Numbered from the stretch's first letter, positions 1 to 9,876 are shown. The stretch is DNA of 64,000 bases from Lactarius indigo (GCA_025766275.1 JAFKAC010000018.1:682001-746000), one strand, 5' to 3'. A program made the numbers and translations. The notes: generated from the sequence alone by a model not told the origin.

Positions 1-1690
1 CTCCCACCGCGTATCCCGAGGCATCGACCTCTAATTCGAACGGGTCCTGGAGGACTGGATGTGCGAGTACCGGTTCTTCTGTTACGAGGCGTTTCAGGGT
101 GTTGAATGCCTTTTCTTCTACTTCCGTCCATCTCCACTCTTCATCCTTCCGTGTTAGTTTGGTCAGCGGCTTTGCGTGGTTTGCGAAACCGCGAATGAAA
201 AGTCTGTAAAAGTTACAGAAGCCCAGGAAGGATCGAACGTCCTTGACCTTCGTGGGCGTTGGCCAGTCTTTAATGCCTTGAACTTTTACAGGGTCCATGC
301 GAGTTACCCCCCTTTCAAGGATTACCCCCAGGTAATCCATTCGCGGTTGATGGAAAAGGCACTTCTCAAGTTTGAAGTAGAGATCGTGTTCTTTGGCGAC
401 GCGTAGGACGTCTCGGACGGCCGAGACATGAGCGGCTAAATCATGGTCGAAATGAGTCGCGATACCAATATCATCCATATAGACACGTATCGTAGTGCCG
501 AGGCGCTCGTGTTTCGCGATCGTGTCGCGATAGATGTGATTCATCATCGCTTGGAAGGTGGCCGGAGAGTTGGTGAGGCCAAAGAACATGACCGTTGGTT
601 CGAAGAGACCGAATTTGGTCTTGAACGCCGCTTTCTCTTGATCTCCATCGCGGATGCGTATGTTGTTGTAGCCCCACCGGATGTCTAGTTTGGTATAAAT
701 GTGAGCGTTGCTGAGATCCAGAATGAGGTCTTGGATGAGCGGTAGCGGGTATTGATTGCGGATGGTGTGTGAGTTGATAACTCGATAGTCCTGCACAGGG
801 CGTAGTTTTCCGTCCTTCTTTTTAATAAAAAAGAAGGAAGACGCGTACGGGGATATGGAGGGGCGCAAGTAGCCCTGTTTCAGTTTTTCGTCTAAGAACT
901 CCCTGAGTTCGCCTTCTTCCTTTTGTGTCATGGGGTATATCTTGCAGTCTATGGCCGTCGGAGCTGAAGGTTTGAAGTCAATTGCGTGATCCCACGGTCT
1001 AGCTGGGGGAAAACGATGTGAGGCCTGCTCGTTAAAGAGTCTACTGAACTCGTCGTATTCGGGTGGCAACACGGCTGCCGTCTGCTGTTGTTTCGCTAAT
1101 ATGGCCAACTCCGTCGAGGTCGTGGCTCGTGCGAAAGTTTCCTCATGCAGTTCTTGTAAGATCTCCTCCTTTTCCGCGGTGATTAGGGCTCGCACCGTGG
1201 ATGCGGTAAGTAGTTCCTCCGTAGTGGCTAGCACTACGGGTTGTACGTCGGGGTGTGTGGTGGCCGTAGCCCAGCTGATGGTGGGTTCGAAGGCGCTCAG
1301 CCAGGGATAGCCGAGCACCATGTCCTCGCTTCCGAGGTCGGTGGCCAGAAAGGTCATTTTCTTCACCTGTCCACGCGTTTTCACTTCTAGGTTAACGTAA
1401 TGAGTGATCAACCCAGCTTTGTTTTCCGTATTGTCTATGTTCCATATTTTGCGGGGCGTTTCCAGCGCCTGTACCGGGATTCCTGCCTTGGCTGCCATAC
1501 TTGGTTTGATAAAGTTATCGGTCGCTCCGGAGTCGACCAGTGCGTTTGCTTCAGTCGTTTGGTAATTCGTTCGGACAGTCACTGGAATTCGTAGAGATCG
1601 ATAGCGCGTTGTCACAATTACAGAATTACATTGTAGAGCCCTCACCCAGACTGACGGGTTTAGGCGTCCCGAAAACCCTCTTTCCCCCAC
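1..1690 (-). CDS. pol: Pol polyprotein, N-terminal part (protease, RT), element A1, partial
   Basis: Reads open from 1690 to the window edge on the minus strand, in the -1 frame relative to gag. It holds the aspartic protease (VDSGATDNF near residue 52) and reverse transcriptase including the YMDD catalytic motif (coded around 450-490), then enters RNase H. It is the same as residues 1 to about 560 of the A2 Pol apart from scattered single-base changes. Expected expression is by -1 frameshifting at the heptamer at 1672-1678 (GGGTTTT on the minus strand), since the conserved peptide NPSVWVRAL lies between that site and the first ATG. The rest of Pol is outside the window. Confidence 0.92.
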   Translation of the reverse strand, partial: MGERGFSGRLNPSVWVRALQCNSVIVTTRYRSLRIPVTVRTNYQTTEANALVDSGATDNFIKPSMAAKAGIPVQALETPRKIWNIDNTENKAGLITHYVNLEVKTRGQVKKMTFLATDLGSEDMVLGYPWLSAFEPTISWATATTHPDVQPVVLATTEELLTASTVRALITAEKEEILQELHEETFARATTSTELAILAKQQQTAAVLPPEYDEFSRLFNEQASHRFPPARPWDHAIDFKPSAPTAIDCKIYPMTQKEEGELREFLDEKLKQGYLRPSISPYASSFFFIKKKDGKLRPVQDYRVINSHTIRNQYPLPLIQDLILDLSNAHIYTKLDIRWGYNNIRIRDGDQEKAAFKTKFGLFEPTVMFFGLTNSPATFQAMMNHIYRDTIAKHERLGTTIRVYMDDIGIATHFDHDLAAHVSAVRDVLRVAKEHDLYFKLEKCLFHQPRMDYLGVILERGVTRMDPVKVQGIKDWPTPTKVKDVRSFLGFCNFYRLFIRGFANHAKPLTKLTRKDEEWRWTEVEEKAFNTLKRLVTEEPVLAHPVLQDPFELEVDASGYAVG

Positions 1691-3711
1691 AAATCTTGGA
1701 GGATAAGGTCCTTTACTTCGTCCGTACTATTGGCCACCTGTGTGAGCCATTCCTTTGCTTGTTCTCCTGCCGTCTTCGTACTTGCCGCATTAATTTGAGG
1801 GGCTGGTGTTGCGCTCAGTGCCGGGGTCATGTACCCGGGCAGAGAGGGCTCGTATTGTGATACGGGTCCCTGGTGCCACGTGGTTTCGGTCATTCGACTG
1901 CTGGATGGCGCGTTTTGCCAATGTCCTTGTGCGCGCGGATGGGGGCAATTTCGTGAGAGATGTCCCGGAGCGTGACAGTTGTAACAGAGTACGTTCCTTA
2001 GGTCCCTTCTCGATCCCCCTCTTCCTCGTCCTCTCGCGCCTGGTCCTCCTCTTGGCGGGAACGGTGGCGTTTGCCAATCACGATGGGGTAGCTTGTTAAA
2101 GTCGACGTCTTCAGATCCTGCCAGCCGTACCTTGGCACGATCGGCCGAGGTGTCCATGGCCCAGGGGTTGGTTTGTTGTAGGTTTTGGGGAAGCGTCCAT
2201 CCTGCGTTGCCGGTCTGTTTCTTGGGTTGTGTAGGGGTGTTTTTGTATTCGTTAAGCCTCGCTTTGAGATGGATGTAGTTTTTCTGCCGTTTGAGTACGG
2301 CCCTCTTCCAATCGTCGAAGGTGACCGGGTCGTCGAACTGGAACGCGTTTTTGAACAGTTCCTTCGGCAGACCCGATGTGAAGAGGTCGATGGTTTGTGG
2401 TTCATCGAGGCGGTAATGAGCCTTCCGTGCGAGCTGTTCGAAATCATTGACGTACTTGTCAATGTCCTCTCCTACCATCCTAAGCCCTTTCCGTAATATT
2501 GCTTGTGCTTGTTCGCGTTCCAGCGTGTTTTCGAATCTCTGGCTGAAACCGTCCGCTACGGCGTCCCATAGACCACGGGTGTAGGGACTGATTCCCCGTT
2601 GTATTTGTCTGTTGAGCCAGTTCAGGAAGGACAAGACCCATTCGCTGACCGCTCCGCCTTTGATGTATGACAGGAACAGAAGGCATCTTCTGTAGTCGTT
2701 GCGCATGATAGGGGCGTCCAAGTTCATGCCCCAGTAGACGTGCCACTGCGTCAGGAATTGGTCTACTTTAAGTCTGTCTCCATCGAAAATGGAGGGTGGC
2801 TCGCCGGTTAATTTCTCGCTATGATGGCTTCCCCTTCCAGCGTCTCCGCCACCTCCTCCTCCTCCGCCGCCCCCGCCTCCTGGTGGTCCAGCGGGTGGTC
2901 CTCGCGGTGGTTCGGTTCCTCGTAAGTCAAATGGTACTCCTCCTCCCGGCGGGGGTGGCGGATCTCCGTTGGGTCCTCCTACCCCGGGAGGTAGTTCCAT
3001 AGCTGGTCGTCGCTCGGACGGGGGGTCTCCCCTGTCCGATCCGATGGCGCGAAAGATTGCGGCGTCGTCCGCGGTCATTCGTACTCCGGTCTCCGGATTG
3101 ATGGGCATAAGGATGTCTCTTGCTTCTGCTCTTATGGCACGTGCTTCTTCAATGGCGACTTCCTCCATAGCTTGCGTCAAGGTTGCCATAATAGCTGGCG
3201 ACCTAATGTGAATTGGTTCGGGTTCTGTAATATGTGCGGACTCAGCTCGTTCGATGAGGAGGTCCTGTATTGCTCCTCCGCTGGTCTCAGTTTGATTTGG
3301 CTCTCGTCCTTCGCTCTCTTCGTCTTCTTCTTGGCTTCGTTCTTCCTCTTCCGACACTACTTCTCCGGTGGAATGTTCTCGTATTTGCCCGTCAACAGGG
3401 CCCCAGTCGGCGCGGCTGTTGAGTTCTCGTGCGTCGATATCGCACTGATATCTGGGTCCTGCTGGTCGTATAGCGTCCCACTGGGAGTCTACGGGGTTCC
3501 AGGCAACTTCTACCCAGCACAAATGATCGAAGTTGAACTCAACTGGACGGAACCTGCTAGGTCCGTTAAACTCGACGAAGTATCCAGTCTCTTCTTGCCT
3601 TTCCCTCCAATTGGCGGCTTGTAAAAAGCGCGTGGGGACGTTGCGTTCTCCTCTTCTTGGGAGCGAATATGGACGGAAACTGGTCCACTGGTCTCTGGTT
3701 GTTACAGCCAC
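1660..3711 (-). CDS. gag: Gag, element A1
   Basis: Structural protein forming the virus-like particle, 683 aa if read from GTG at 3711. Order: an N-terminal domain rich in W/F/Y (TRDQWTSFRPY; residues about 5-130), an acidic linker, a Gly/Pro-rich stretch with a run of Gly codons, a capsid region (FLTQWHVYWGMN), a CCHC zinc knuckle (CYNCHAPGHLSRNC) and the conserved tail DLWGKEGF before TAA. No ATG lies upstream of about residue 173 although the N-terminal domain is conserved between families. An in-frame TAA sits six codons before the GTG, so initiation must be in that short interval. The GTG has A at -3 and G at +4. Confidence 0.85.
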   Translation of the reverse strand: MAVTTRDQWTSFRPYSLPRRGERNVPTRFLQAANWRERQEETGYFVEFNGPSRFRPVEFNFDHLCWVEVAWNPVDSQWDAIRPAGPRYQCDIDARELNSRADWGPVDGQIREHSTGEVVSEEEERSQEEDEESEGREPNQTETSGGAIQDLLIERAESAHITEPEPIHIRSPAIMATLTQAMEEVAIEEARAIRAEARDILMPINPETGVRMTADDAAIFRAIGSDRGDPPSERRPAMELPPGVGGPNGDPPPPPGGGVPFDLRGTEPPRGPPAGPPGGGGGGGGGGGGDAGRGSHHSEKLTGEPPSIFDGDRLKVDQFLTQWHVYWGMNLDAPIMRNDYRRCLLFLSYIKGGAVSEWVLSFLNWLNRQIQRGISPYTRGLWDAVADGFSQRFENTLEREQAQAILRKGLRMVGEDIDKYVNDFEQLARKAHYRLDEPQTIDLFTSGLPKELFKNAFQFDDPVTFDDWKRAVLKRQKNYIHLKARLNEYKNTPTQPKKQTGNAGWTLPQNLQQTNPWAMDTSADRAKVRLAGSEDVDFNKLPHRDWQTPPFPPRGGPGARGRGRGGSRRDLRNVLCYNCHAPGHLSRNCPHPRAQGHWQNAPSSSRMTETTWHQGPVSQYEPSLPGYMTPALSATPAPQINAASTKTAGEQAKEWLTQVANSTDEVKDLILQDLWGKEGFRDA

Positions 3712-3717
3712 GATGGG

Positions 3718-3728
3718 ATCTTGGTCTT
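3718..3728 (-). other. Self-primer binding site, element A1
   Basis: AAGACCAAGAT on the minus strand, two bases inside the 5' LTR. It is the exact reverse complement of the 11 nt at 3959-3969 in the LTR, as in Tf1-type self-priming. No tRNA-complementary PBS is seen. Confidence 0.8.
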
Positions 3729-3730
3729 AA

Positions 3731-4269
3731 TGTAACGCCGTCACAGCGTCAGCTCGACTTGAGCTCGGGAGAGGCGATAACAACTTAGCGTTTGACACGA
3801 CGACGCGGAGGTCCGTGTACTTGCCCTAGTGAATACGCGAAGGTACACCGGCAAGGCTTTAGTCTTATTCTGTCACAAACGGAGTTGGACACCAAGTTAT
3901 GATTCAGAGATGAGAGAGATTGAGTCGCAAATAAAAAGGAAACAAGTGACGATTCAAGAAGACCAAGATGGCGTATCTTGGTCTTCACAAAGCAGGTTAA
4001 ATACAAGTCGAGCGGGCTTAGAAGCGCCGCTATGAGTCACAGTAAGTAAGCGTCCAACGTATCGCAGAAACAACGCGAACCCTAATACTACTAGTACCAG
4101 TACTAGTGGCGTCGGTCATCAGTCAGCTATCGTATCTTATCACCTATCGCACCGCCGTATCACCGTAAGTAAGTCCGCAACTAATCTACCTTACCGCCGT
4201 AGTTGCAACCGGTACAGTAAGGGTCCTAATCACTGTCGTACCATAACACAGAAAGTCCGAAACGTGACA
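3731..4269 (-). repeat. 5' LTR of A1 (539 bp)
   Basis: Starts TGTCACG and ends GTTACA on the minus strand. It differs from the A2 LTRs at a handful of sites, including a small indel near 3864, so A1 and A2 are separate insertions and not one duplicated segment. Confidence 0.93.
3959..4003 (-). promoter_or_regulatory. LTR core promoter and 5' self-primer, element A1
   Basis: TATTTAA at 3997-4003 (minus strand). The 11-nt self-primer ATCTTGGTCTT occupies 3959-3969, and its first base lies 34 nt after the first base of the TATA box. This is where a transcript must start for self-priming to work. The start site is inferred. Confidence 0.65.
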
Positions 4270-6879
4270 GATGGGGAGAGCCGGGGATGAGCCCCAGCAC
4301 AAAGGGATTCGCACCTCCGACAATCTGCACATGACTGGCATTCCTCTCTATGCCATCGGGTCCAGTGATTGGGAAGTGAATGTAATGGGGCTGTCAATTC
4401 GCCCTGAACCCTTCAGGCGCAAGGACCTGCACGGGGTCGTCGTCGTGCGTGATGGGGGTGTGAAGTGTGACGCTGGGCAGTCGCACACGTCCTTGAGACA
4501 TGGCGGTTCCGTCGGTGTGAATGAGCCATGGGGTGATTCGGGGATTAGTAGGGTGGCTGTGCGTTCAAAGGAGGGGGTGTCTGACCGGGTAGTAATCTTC
4601 GTCGTCAGCAAGAGCCTCGTTGTTAGGGAGCGCTGCCTGCGCTGCTGCAACTCGCTCAACCTCCTCTGCGCTAAGCGCAGTTGTTCGTCGGCCCACTCCT
4701 TCACCACTCTCCGCCAATCCTCCGCTGCTTCTAACTCCAGTTGGGTCTTCGAGGGGACGGTCGGCAGGGAGAATTCCCCGCGTGCCGATGAGGTCGTCAC
4801 CTGGGGGAATGACAGCAATGGGTTCTCAATTGCTGTTGTCATCTCGGAAGATGTGAGGGACGGCATGCTGCTGCTTGTCGTCGGGCTGGCGAGTCGGGTC
4901 GGGGAACCTCTGTAGGACATTAGCCCATTCTTGAGCGGTGATATGCCCCGTTCACATGTCTGCAGGTGTGTACGGAGTGAGCTGGACCTGTTGAACCATG
5001 GTTTCTTCGTCGTCTTCGATGAGGTTGGCGGTGTCTTGTGCAACTTGGTCAAGGAGGATCGCCGTGGTGACATGTCTGAGAGGAGAAGTGGGCATAGAAG
5101 TGCAGGAGGATTGGATGTAGGAGTGATACTCTCCCTGGTCGCCCTCAGGCTGGCTTTTAAGACGTCGTATGGCTGTTCAGCCCGCTTGGTACTCCTTTAT
5201 TGCTTCCGGGGTGAATATGTCATCCTTATCAACCCACTGGTTCTCCGAGTCCGGGTACCCCTTCCATTTGATGAGATATTGCAGCTTCCTTCTTCTGCTG
5301 AAATGCCGAGAGTCTAGGATGGCCTCGACTTCGTATTCTTCCTCGCCCTCTGCAAGATCCGGTGGGGGACATGGAAAATTTTCACCATGAAAGGCAGTAC
5401 TTTTATACGGCGTGAGAAGATCGATGTGGAACACTGGATGGATGCTCCACTGCGTGGGAAGTTCGAGATGATAATTGTAAGGGGACATCACCTGGACTAC
5501 CCTAAACGGTCCGTGGCGTCGCGCCGCCAGTTTTGCCGTGGGCTGATTGGTTTGTAGATGCTTCCCCTCTAGCCATACCTGATCATTGACTTGATAGCGC
5601 GGGGTATCTCTGTGCTTGATCCAACTGTCTTGCGCCCGTTTGATAAGACTTTGGGCGAGCTGGCGCGCTTCCTTTAGTTGCATTAGTCTGGTGATCACGT
5701 TTGGAATTGGAGACGGCTTATCTGTCCAATCAGCTGTCGGGTCGTATCCCATTAGAAGCATGAATGGCGATTGCTTGGTATGTTCGTGGGGCCAGTTATT
5801 GTGCGTGAATTCCGCTACAGGGAGGTATGCCACCCAGTTATCTTGGTGCTTGTTGGCCCAGAACCGCAGGTATTGCTCGAGCCACTGATTGGTCCGTTCG
5901 GATTGCCCGTCCATTCGTGGGTGGTAGGCCGTTGAAATGTTCTGTTGGATTCCCAGTATGCGACACACCTCCCTCGTGAACTTGGAGGTGAATCGGGGGT
6001 CACGGTTGCTGATAAATTTACGCGGTAGTCCGAACCGTCTGAATACATGGTTTACGTACAAAACAGCGGTTTCTTCTGCCATGATCTCTTCGTTGCACGG
6101 GACGAATATAGATGCCTTGCTACAGTTGTGGTCTGTAATGGTCAGGATGCTGTCATACGACTGTGAGGTTGGTAATTTGGTGATAAAGTCCAAGGCAATG
6201 GTGTGGAAGGGAGGGGCATCCATTACAGTCGTGATTGGATGTAGTGGTGCACGGGTTGGCCTGGTGTTGACCTTGTTCCGTTGGCATTCCGCACACCCCG
6301 TGACGTACTCATACACGTCCCGACGAATACGCGGCCACCAATGGTGTCGCTCTACAATTCATTGTGTTCAGCTTATCCCTGGATGTCCGTGTACTGGCGG
6401 GTTGTGGTGATCCTGTATGATGGCCCAGTACGTTGCCATAGGTCCGGTAATTACCAACTGTCCATCCTTGTACCATTCTCTGTCTATTTGTTTAAGGTGA
6501 TGGGCGTCAACCCAGGCCTTGATTATAGCGGGGTCTTGTCGTCGTCTCGGTTGTTGCATCATGGGATGTATTTCCATTGTGCGTGCAACATTAGTGACTC
6601 GCACAAACACTTCCGGAGGTAGGACGACCACACCTTGGTTATCTTCCTCCCCCTGATCGTAGTCCGGTCGTCTTGATAATGCGTCTGCCCTGCCGTTGTT
6701 CTTTCCCTTGATATGATGGATCTCGAAATCGTACTCCATCAACTCCAGTACTTCCCAGGCAACCCTTCGACTGATCTTTTGTGGCGCCTTCCAGTACTGC
6801 AAGTTCAGGTGATCTGAAAATATTCTGATCTTGTGTGGGGAGCCCGCAAGTAAGGGTCGCCAGTGTCGGAGGGCTTTCA
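4270..6879 (-). pseudogene. pol: Pol C-terminal half of B1 (RNase H, integrase, chromodomain, tail), decayed
   Basis: Minus-strand remains of Pol from the RNase H connection (KALRHWRPLLAGSPHKI near 6870) through the integrase zinc finger, the D,D,E core ([21 protein letters not shown]), a chromodomain (LQYLIKWKGYPDSENQW around 5220-5330) and the conserved C-terminal tail. In-frame stops include TGA at 6368-6370 and TGA at 5177-5179. The 6880 edge is the C1 insertion point, and the 4270 edge is the A1 insertion point before the Pol stop is reached. Pieces are very similar to E1, F1 and D1. Confidence 0.85.
4348..5073 (-). CDS. ORF3, +1-frame overlap with pol tail, element B1 (candidate)
   Basis: Uninterrupted 241-codon frame starting at ATG (MSPRRSSLTK), +1 relative to Pol, just downstream of the chromodomain. 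It stays open although Pol in the same element is broken by stops. Layout as in the other copies: a Ser/Thr/Pro-rich basic N-terminal half, a predicted amphipathic helix (EDWRRVVKEWADEQLRLAQ), and a conserved C-terminal SLRLKGSGRIDSPITF. No membrane segment, so it is not an env gene. Whether it is translated is unknown. Confidence 0.45.
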   Translation of the reverse strand: MSPRRSSLTKLHKTPPTSSKTTKKPWFNRSSSLRTHLQTCERGISPLKNGLMSYRGSPTRLASPTTSSSMPSLTSSEMTTAIENPLLSFPQVTTSSARGEFSLPTVPSKTQLELEAAEDWRRVVKEWADEQLRLAQRRLSELQQRRQRSLTTRLLLTTKITTRSDTPSFERTATLLIPESPHGSFTPTEPPCLKDVCDCPASHFTPPSRTTTTPCRSLRLKGSGRIDSPITFTSQSLDPMA

Positions 6880-7387
6880 TGTTACGGTACGGACTTGGTG
6901 ACTCATTACATACGACTCATGACCGGTTATGACTACGGTCCGGTATCAGTATTAGTCATGGACTCTTACATCGCATCAGTCAGCATCGTAGCTCGCATGT
7001 GATTGTGACTCATGTATGACTCATTCCTAGGATAGCTGTACTAGGGTTCGAGCTAGTTACGCTATTGGTTACTTACTGTTCCAGCGGCGCTTTAAAACCC
7101 GCGCGTATCTGTATAAATAGTCGACTCGGAAGACCAAGAGTCCCCATCTTGGTCTTCTTCAATCCACCATTTGACTCGTCTTCTATCAGCCTTAGTCTCG
7201 GACTAAGAGTGCCTCTGCTCGTGCTTACCAAGAAGCATTCTTCTTTGCCCCTTTGCTGCGGCGTGTGCCAGTGTGCCCCCGTTCAGCTTGCGTTGGGTTG
7301 ACACGAGGTCCCCATTCGCCTAACTTTCGCTAAGTCGATTATGCCTCTCCCAAGTCCAAGTCGGACTGACGCCGGTGGAGCGTAACA
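6880..7387 (+). repeat. 5' LTR of C1 (508 bp)
   Basis: TGTTACG...CGTAACA with 7-bp inverted ends. One CpG to TpG change relative to the 3' LTR creates an ATG at 7341-7343, the only AUG in the otherwise AUG-free leader. Confidence 0.96.
7112..7156 (+). promoter_or_regulatory. LTR core promoter and self-primer, element C1
   Basis: TATAAATA at 7112-7119 and self-primer ATCTTGGTCTT at 7146-7156, with 34 nt between their first bases. The bases just before the primer (AAGACCAAGA at 7130-7139) form an inverted repeat with it. Confidence 0.7.
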
Positions 7388-7389
7388 TT

Positions 7390-7400
7390 AAGACCAAGAT
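7390..7400 (+). other. Self-primer binding site, element C1
   Basis: AAGACCAAGAT, two bases after the LTR. It is complementary over exactly 11 nt to 7146-7156, with mismatches on both sides. Confidence 0.8.
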
Positions 7401-7407
7401 CTTCATC

Positions 7408-9876
7408 GTGGCGTACTCGACCAGAGACCAGTGGACGTCTTTCCGTCCCTATCATAGTGAACGACGAGGAGATCGCAGCGTACCTACAAGATTCCTAGGA
7501 GCAGCTCAGTGGAGAGAAAGAGGAGAAGATACCGGATATTTCGTAGAGTTTAACGGTCCTAACCGTTTCCGACCCGTTGAGTTTAACTTCGAACATCTCT
7601 GTTGGGTCGAGGTTACTTGGAACCCTATAGATCATCGCTGGGACGCCGTACGACCAGCAGGAAGAAACTACAATTGCGACATCGACGCGCGAGAGCTTAA
7701 TAGCCGCGCAGACTACGGTCCCATTGACGGACAAGCACAAGAACACACAGACGAAGGAATCAGCGGAGAAGAAGCGTCTGAAAGTCAATCGCCAAGCAGA
7801 GGAACAACACCAGCAGAAGAAGCCAGCCTAGGAGCAATTGGCGACCATATTATACAACGAACTGAGTCCCTTACCATTCACCAACCCGAACCCGAAGTAA
7901 TTCACATTCATAGCCCAGCAGTCGCAATGGCAACTGCCACTATCACACATGAAGAGCTGCAGCTCACCACAGAGGCAAGGGATCAAATAGCCCTAGAAGA
8001 ACAAAGACGCATCGCCGAAGTGTTACGCTCCACCGGCGTCAGTCCGACTTGGACTTGAGAGAGGCGTAATCGACTTAGCGAAAGTTAGGCGAATGGGGAC
8101 CTCGTGTCAACCCAACGCAAGCTGAACGGGGGCACACTGGCACACGCCGCAGCAAAAGGGTAAAGAAGAACGCTTCTTGGTAAGCGCGAGTAGAGGCACT
8201 CTTAGTCCGAGACTAAGGCTGATAGAAGACGAGTCAAATGGTGGATTGAAGAAGACCAAGATGGGGACTCTTGGTCTTCCAAGTCGACTATTTATACAGG
8301 TACGCGCGGGCTTTAAAGCGCCGCTGGAATAGTAAGTAACCAATAGCGTAACTAGCTCGAACCCTAGTACAGCTATCCTAGGAATGAGTCATACATGAGT
8401 CACAATCACATGCGAACTACGATGCTGACTGATGCGATGTAAGAGTCCATGACTAATACTGATACCGGACCGTAGTCATAACCGGTCATGAGTCGTATGT
8501 AATGAGTCACCAAGTCCGTACCGTAACACGAAGAGTCAAGAGCTAATCTAGCTCCCATTAATCCCTATACCGGCCACCGAATGACCGAAGACGATGTAGC
8601 AATCCATCGTGCAATTGGGCCCGATGTCGCTGACCCCCCCAGCGGAGGAGGACCTCCTAACGATTTACCAGGAGGAGGAGGAGGACCTCCATCTCGAGGA
8701 CCCGGATTTGGAGGATTCCCTGGAGGGTTCCCAGGGGGACCACCAGGAGGAGGACCTCCGGGAGGGGGATTACCAGGTGCAGGTCCTATTGTCCCTCCGA
8801 GTAACAAGTTAGCTGGCGAAGCACCTACAGTATTCGATGGAGAATGCGCCAAAGTAGAAGCGTTCCTCACCCAATGGCATGTCTACTGGGGCATGAATGC
8901 CGACGAAGGCATCATGGCGACTCCATATCGACGTGCCCTACTCTTCCTATCTTACATCAAAGGCGTTAACGTCAGCGAATGGGTATTGGCGATGCTCACC
9001 TGGCTTAACGGCCAAATACAAGCCGGCATACCCCGAACTAGTGAAGGGCTATGGAACGAAGTCACGCGCAGCTTTATGCAGCGCTTCCGCAATACAATGG
9101 AACAGGAACAAGCTCAATACGAGCTCAAGAAAGGAGTCAAGATGATTGGGGGCAATCTAGATGAGTATTGCACCCAATTCGAACAGTTAATACGCCGCGC
9201 TCAATACAGGCTTGACGATCCGCAAACGCTCGACTTATTCGCAAGCGGATTACCAAAAGACCTATATGAAAAGGTCTACACCCTTGACAACCCCCGCAAC
9301 TACCGCGAGTGGAAAGAAGCAGCCACTACCCGTCAACAGCAATATCTTCACCTAAAAGCGGTATTAAATAAGGGAGTTCCTCCAGGACAAGGACAAGGAA
9401 GACAACGACAGCAACGACAATGGCAGGGACCACCAAGAAGTTCATGGCAACCAAGGAACTTGCGAGATCCAAACGCCATGGATACCTCGGCGGACCGAAT
9501 CAGGGGGCGACTCGCGGGAGCCGAAGATATACTCACTCCTCGCCCTCCATACCGACCACGAGGAGGATTCCTCCAAAGAGGAGGAGGACGTAGCAACCAA
9601 AGGCCAGTCACATGTTATAACTGTGGAAAGGACGGACACATGGCCCGTGATTGCAGACAACCGCGCGAAGGGTATCAACCCCAAGCATCAACTAGTCGGT
9701 ATATCGACACCGACTACCATCAACAAGAACCTGAGGTCGCTACCAGGGCGGTCCAAGACGTACCCCCTCAACAGCGTGCCAGCGATTGGCTTAACGGAGT
9801 AGCAGGAGAATCAGACGACGTAAAGGACATTATCCTCCAACAGTTGTGGAAGAAGGAGGGTTTTCAGGACGCCTGA
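7408..9876 (+). pseudogene. gag: Gag of C1, split by a solo LTR
   Basis: Gag frame from GTG at 7408 (A at -3, G at +4) to TGA at 9874-9876, interrupted at 8020 by a reversed solo LTR plus its duplication (513 bp, a multiple of three). The frame therefore resumes, but stops within the insert (TGA at 8056-8058) truncate the protein. The 5' piece encodes the W/Y-rich N-terminal domain; the 3' piece from ATG 8581 encodes the Gly/Pro linker, the capsid region (FLTQWHVYWGMNADEG), the zinc knuckle (CYNCGKDGHMARDC) and the conserved tail. The downstream 431 codons are intact and nearly identical to C2, so a capsid-nucleocapsid fragment could still be made if initiated internally. Confidence 0.9.
8021..8528 (-). 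mobile_element. Solo LTR of family C, reversed, inside C1 gag
   Basis: A full 508-bp family-C LTR in minus orientation, flanked by cgaag on both sides (8016-8020 and 8529-8533). It is the remnant of a whole family-C element that inserted here and then lost its interior by LTR-LTR recombination. Confidence 0.95.

Larger units (their letters stand above)
1..4269 (-). mobile_element. Ty3/gypsy chromovirus A1 (family A), cut by left window edge
   Basis: Minus-strand LTR retrotransposon, of which the 5' LTR, gag and first third of pol are in the window. It is nearly identical to complete element A2 (offset 41,504 bp). Its right-hand (5') LTR ends TGACA at 4269; the next bases, 4270-4274 (gatgg), should be one copy of its target duplication, the other lying off-window. 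The flank at 4270 is pol of element B1, so A1 was inserted into B1. No stop or frameshift is seen in the visible part. Confidence 0.93.

Noticed and set aside
2830..2890. Poly-Gly/Pro tracts in gag linkers as microsatellite genes or regulatory repeats
   Set aside because: They are in-frame low-complexity linkers of Gag and need no other explanation.
7065..7301. 78-codon frame in every family-C LTR
   Set aside because: It starts at TTG, spans the promoter and self-primer, and is repeated only because the LTR is. No sign of coding.
7388..7407. tRNA-primed reverse transcription
   Set aside because: The bases after the LTR do not resemble a tRNA 3' end complement (no TGG start) and pair exactly with the LTR instead.
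8581..9876. ATG at 8581 as the true gag start of family C
   Set aside because: In intact C2 the frame and conserved domains extend far upstream. The ATG is internal and used in C1 only because the solo LTR cut off the 5' part.
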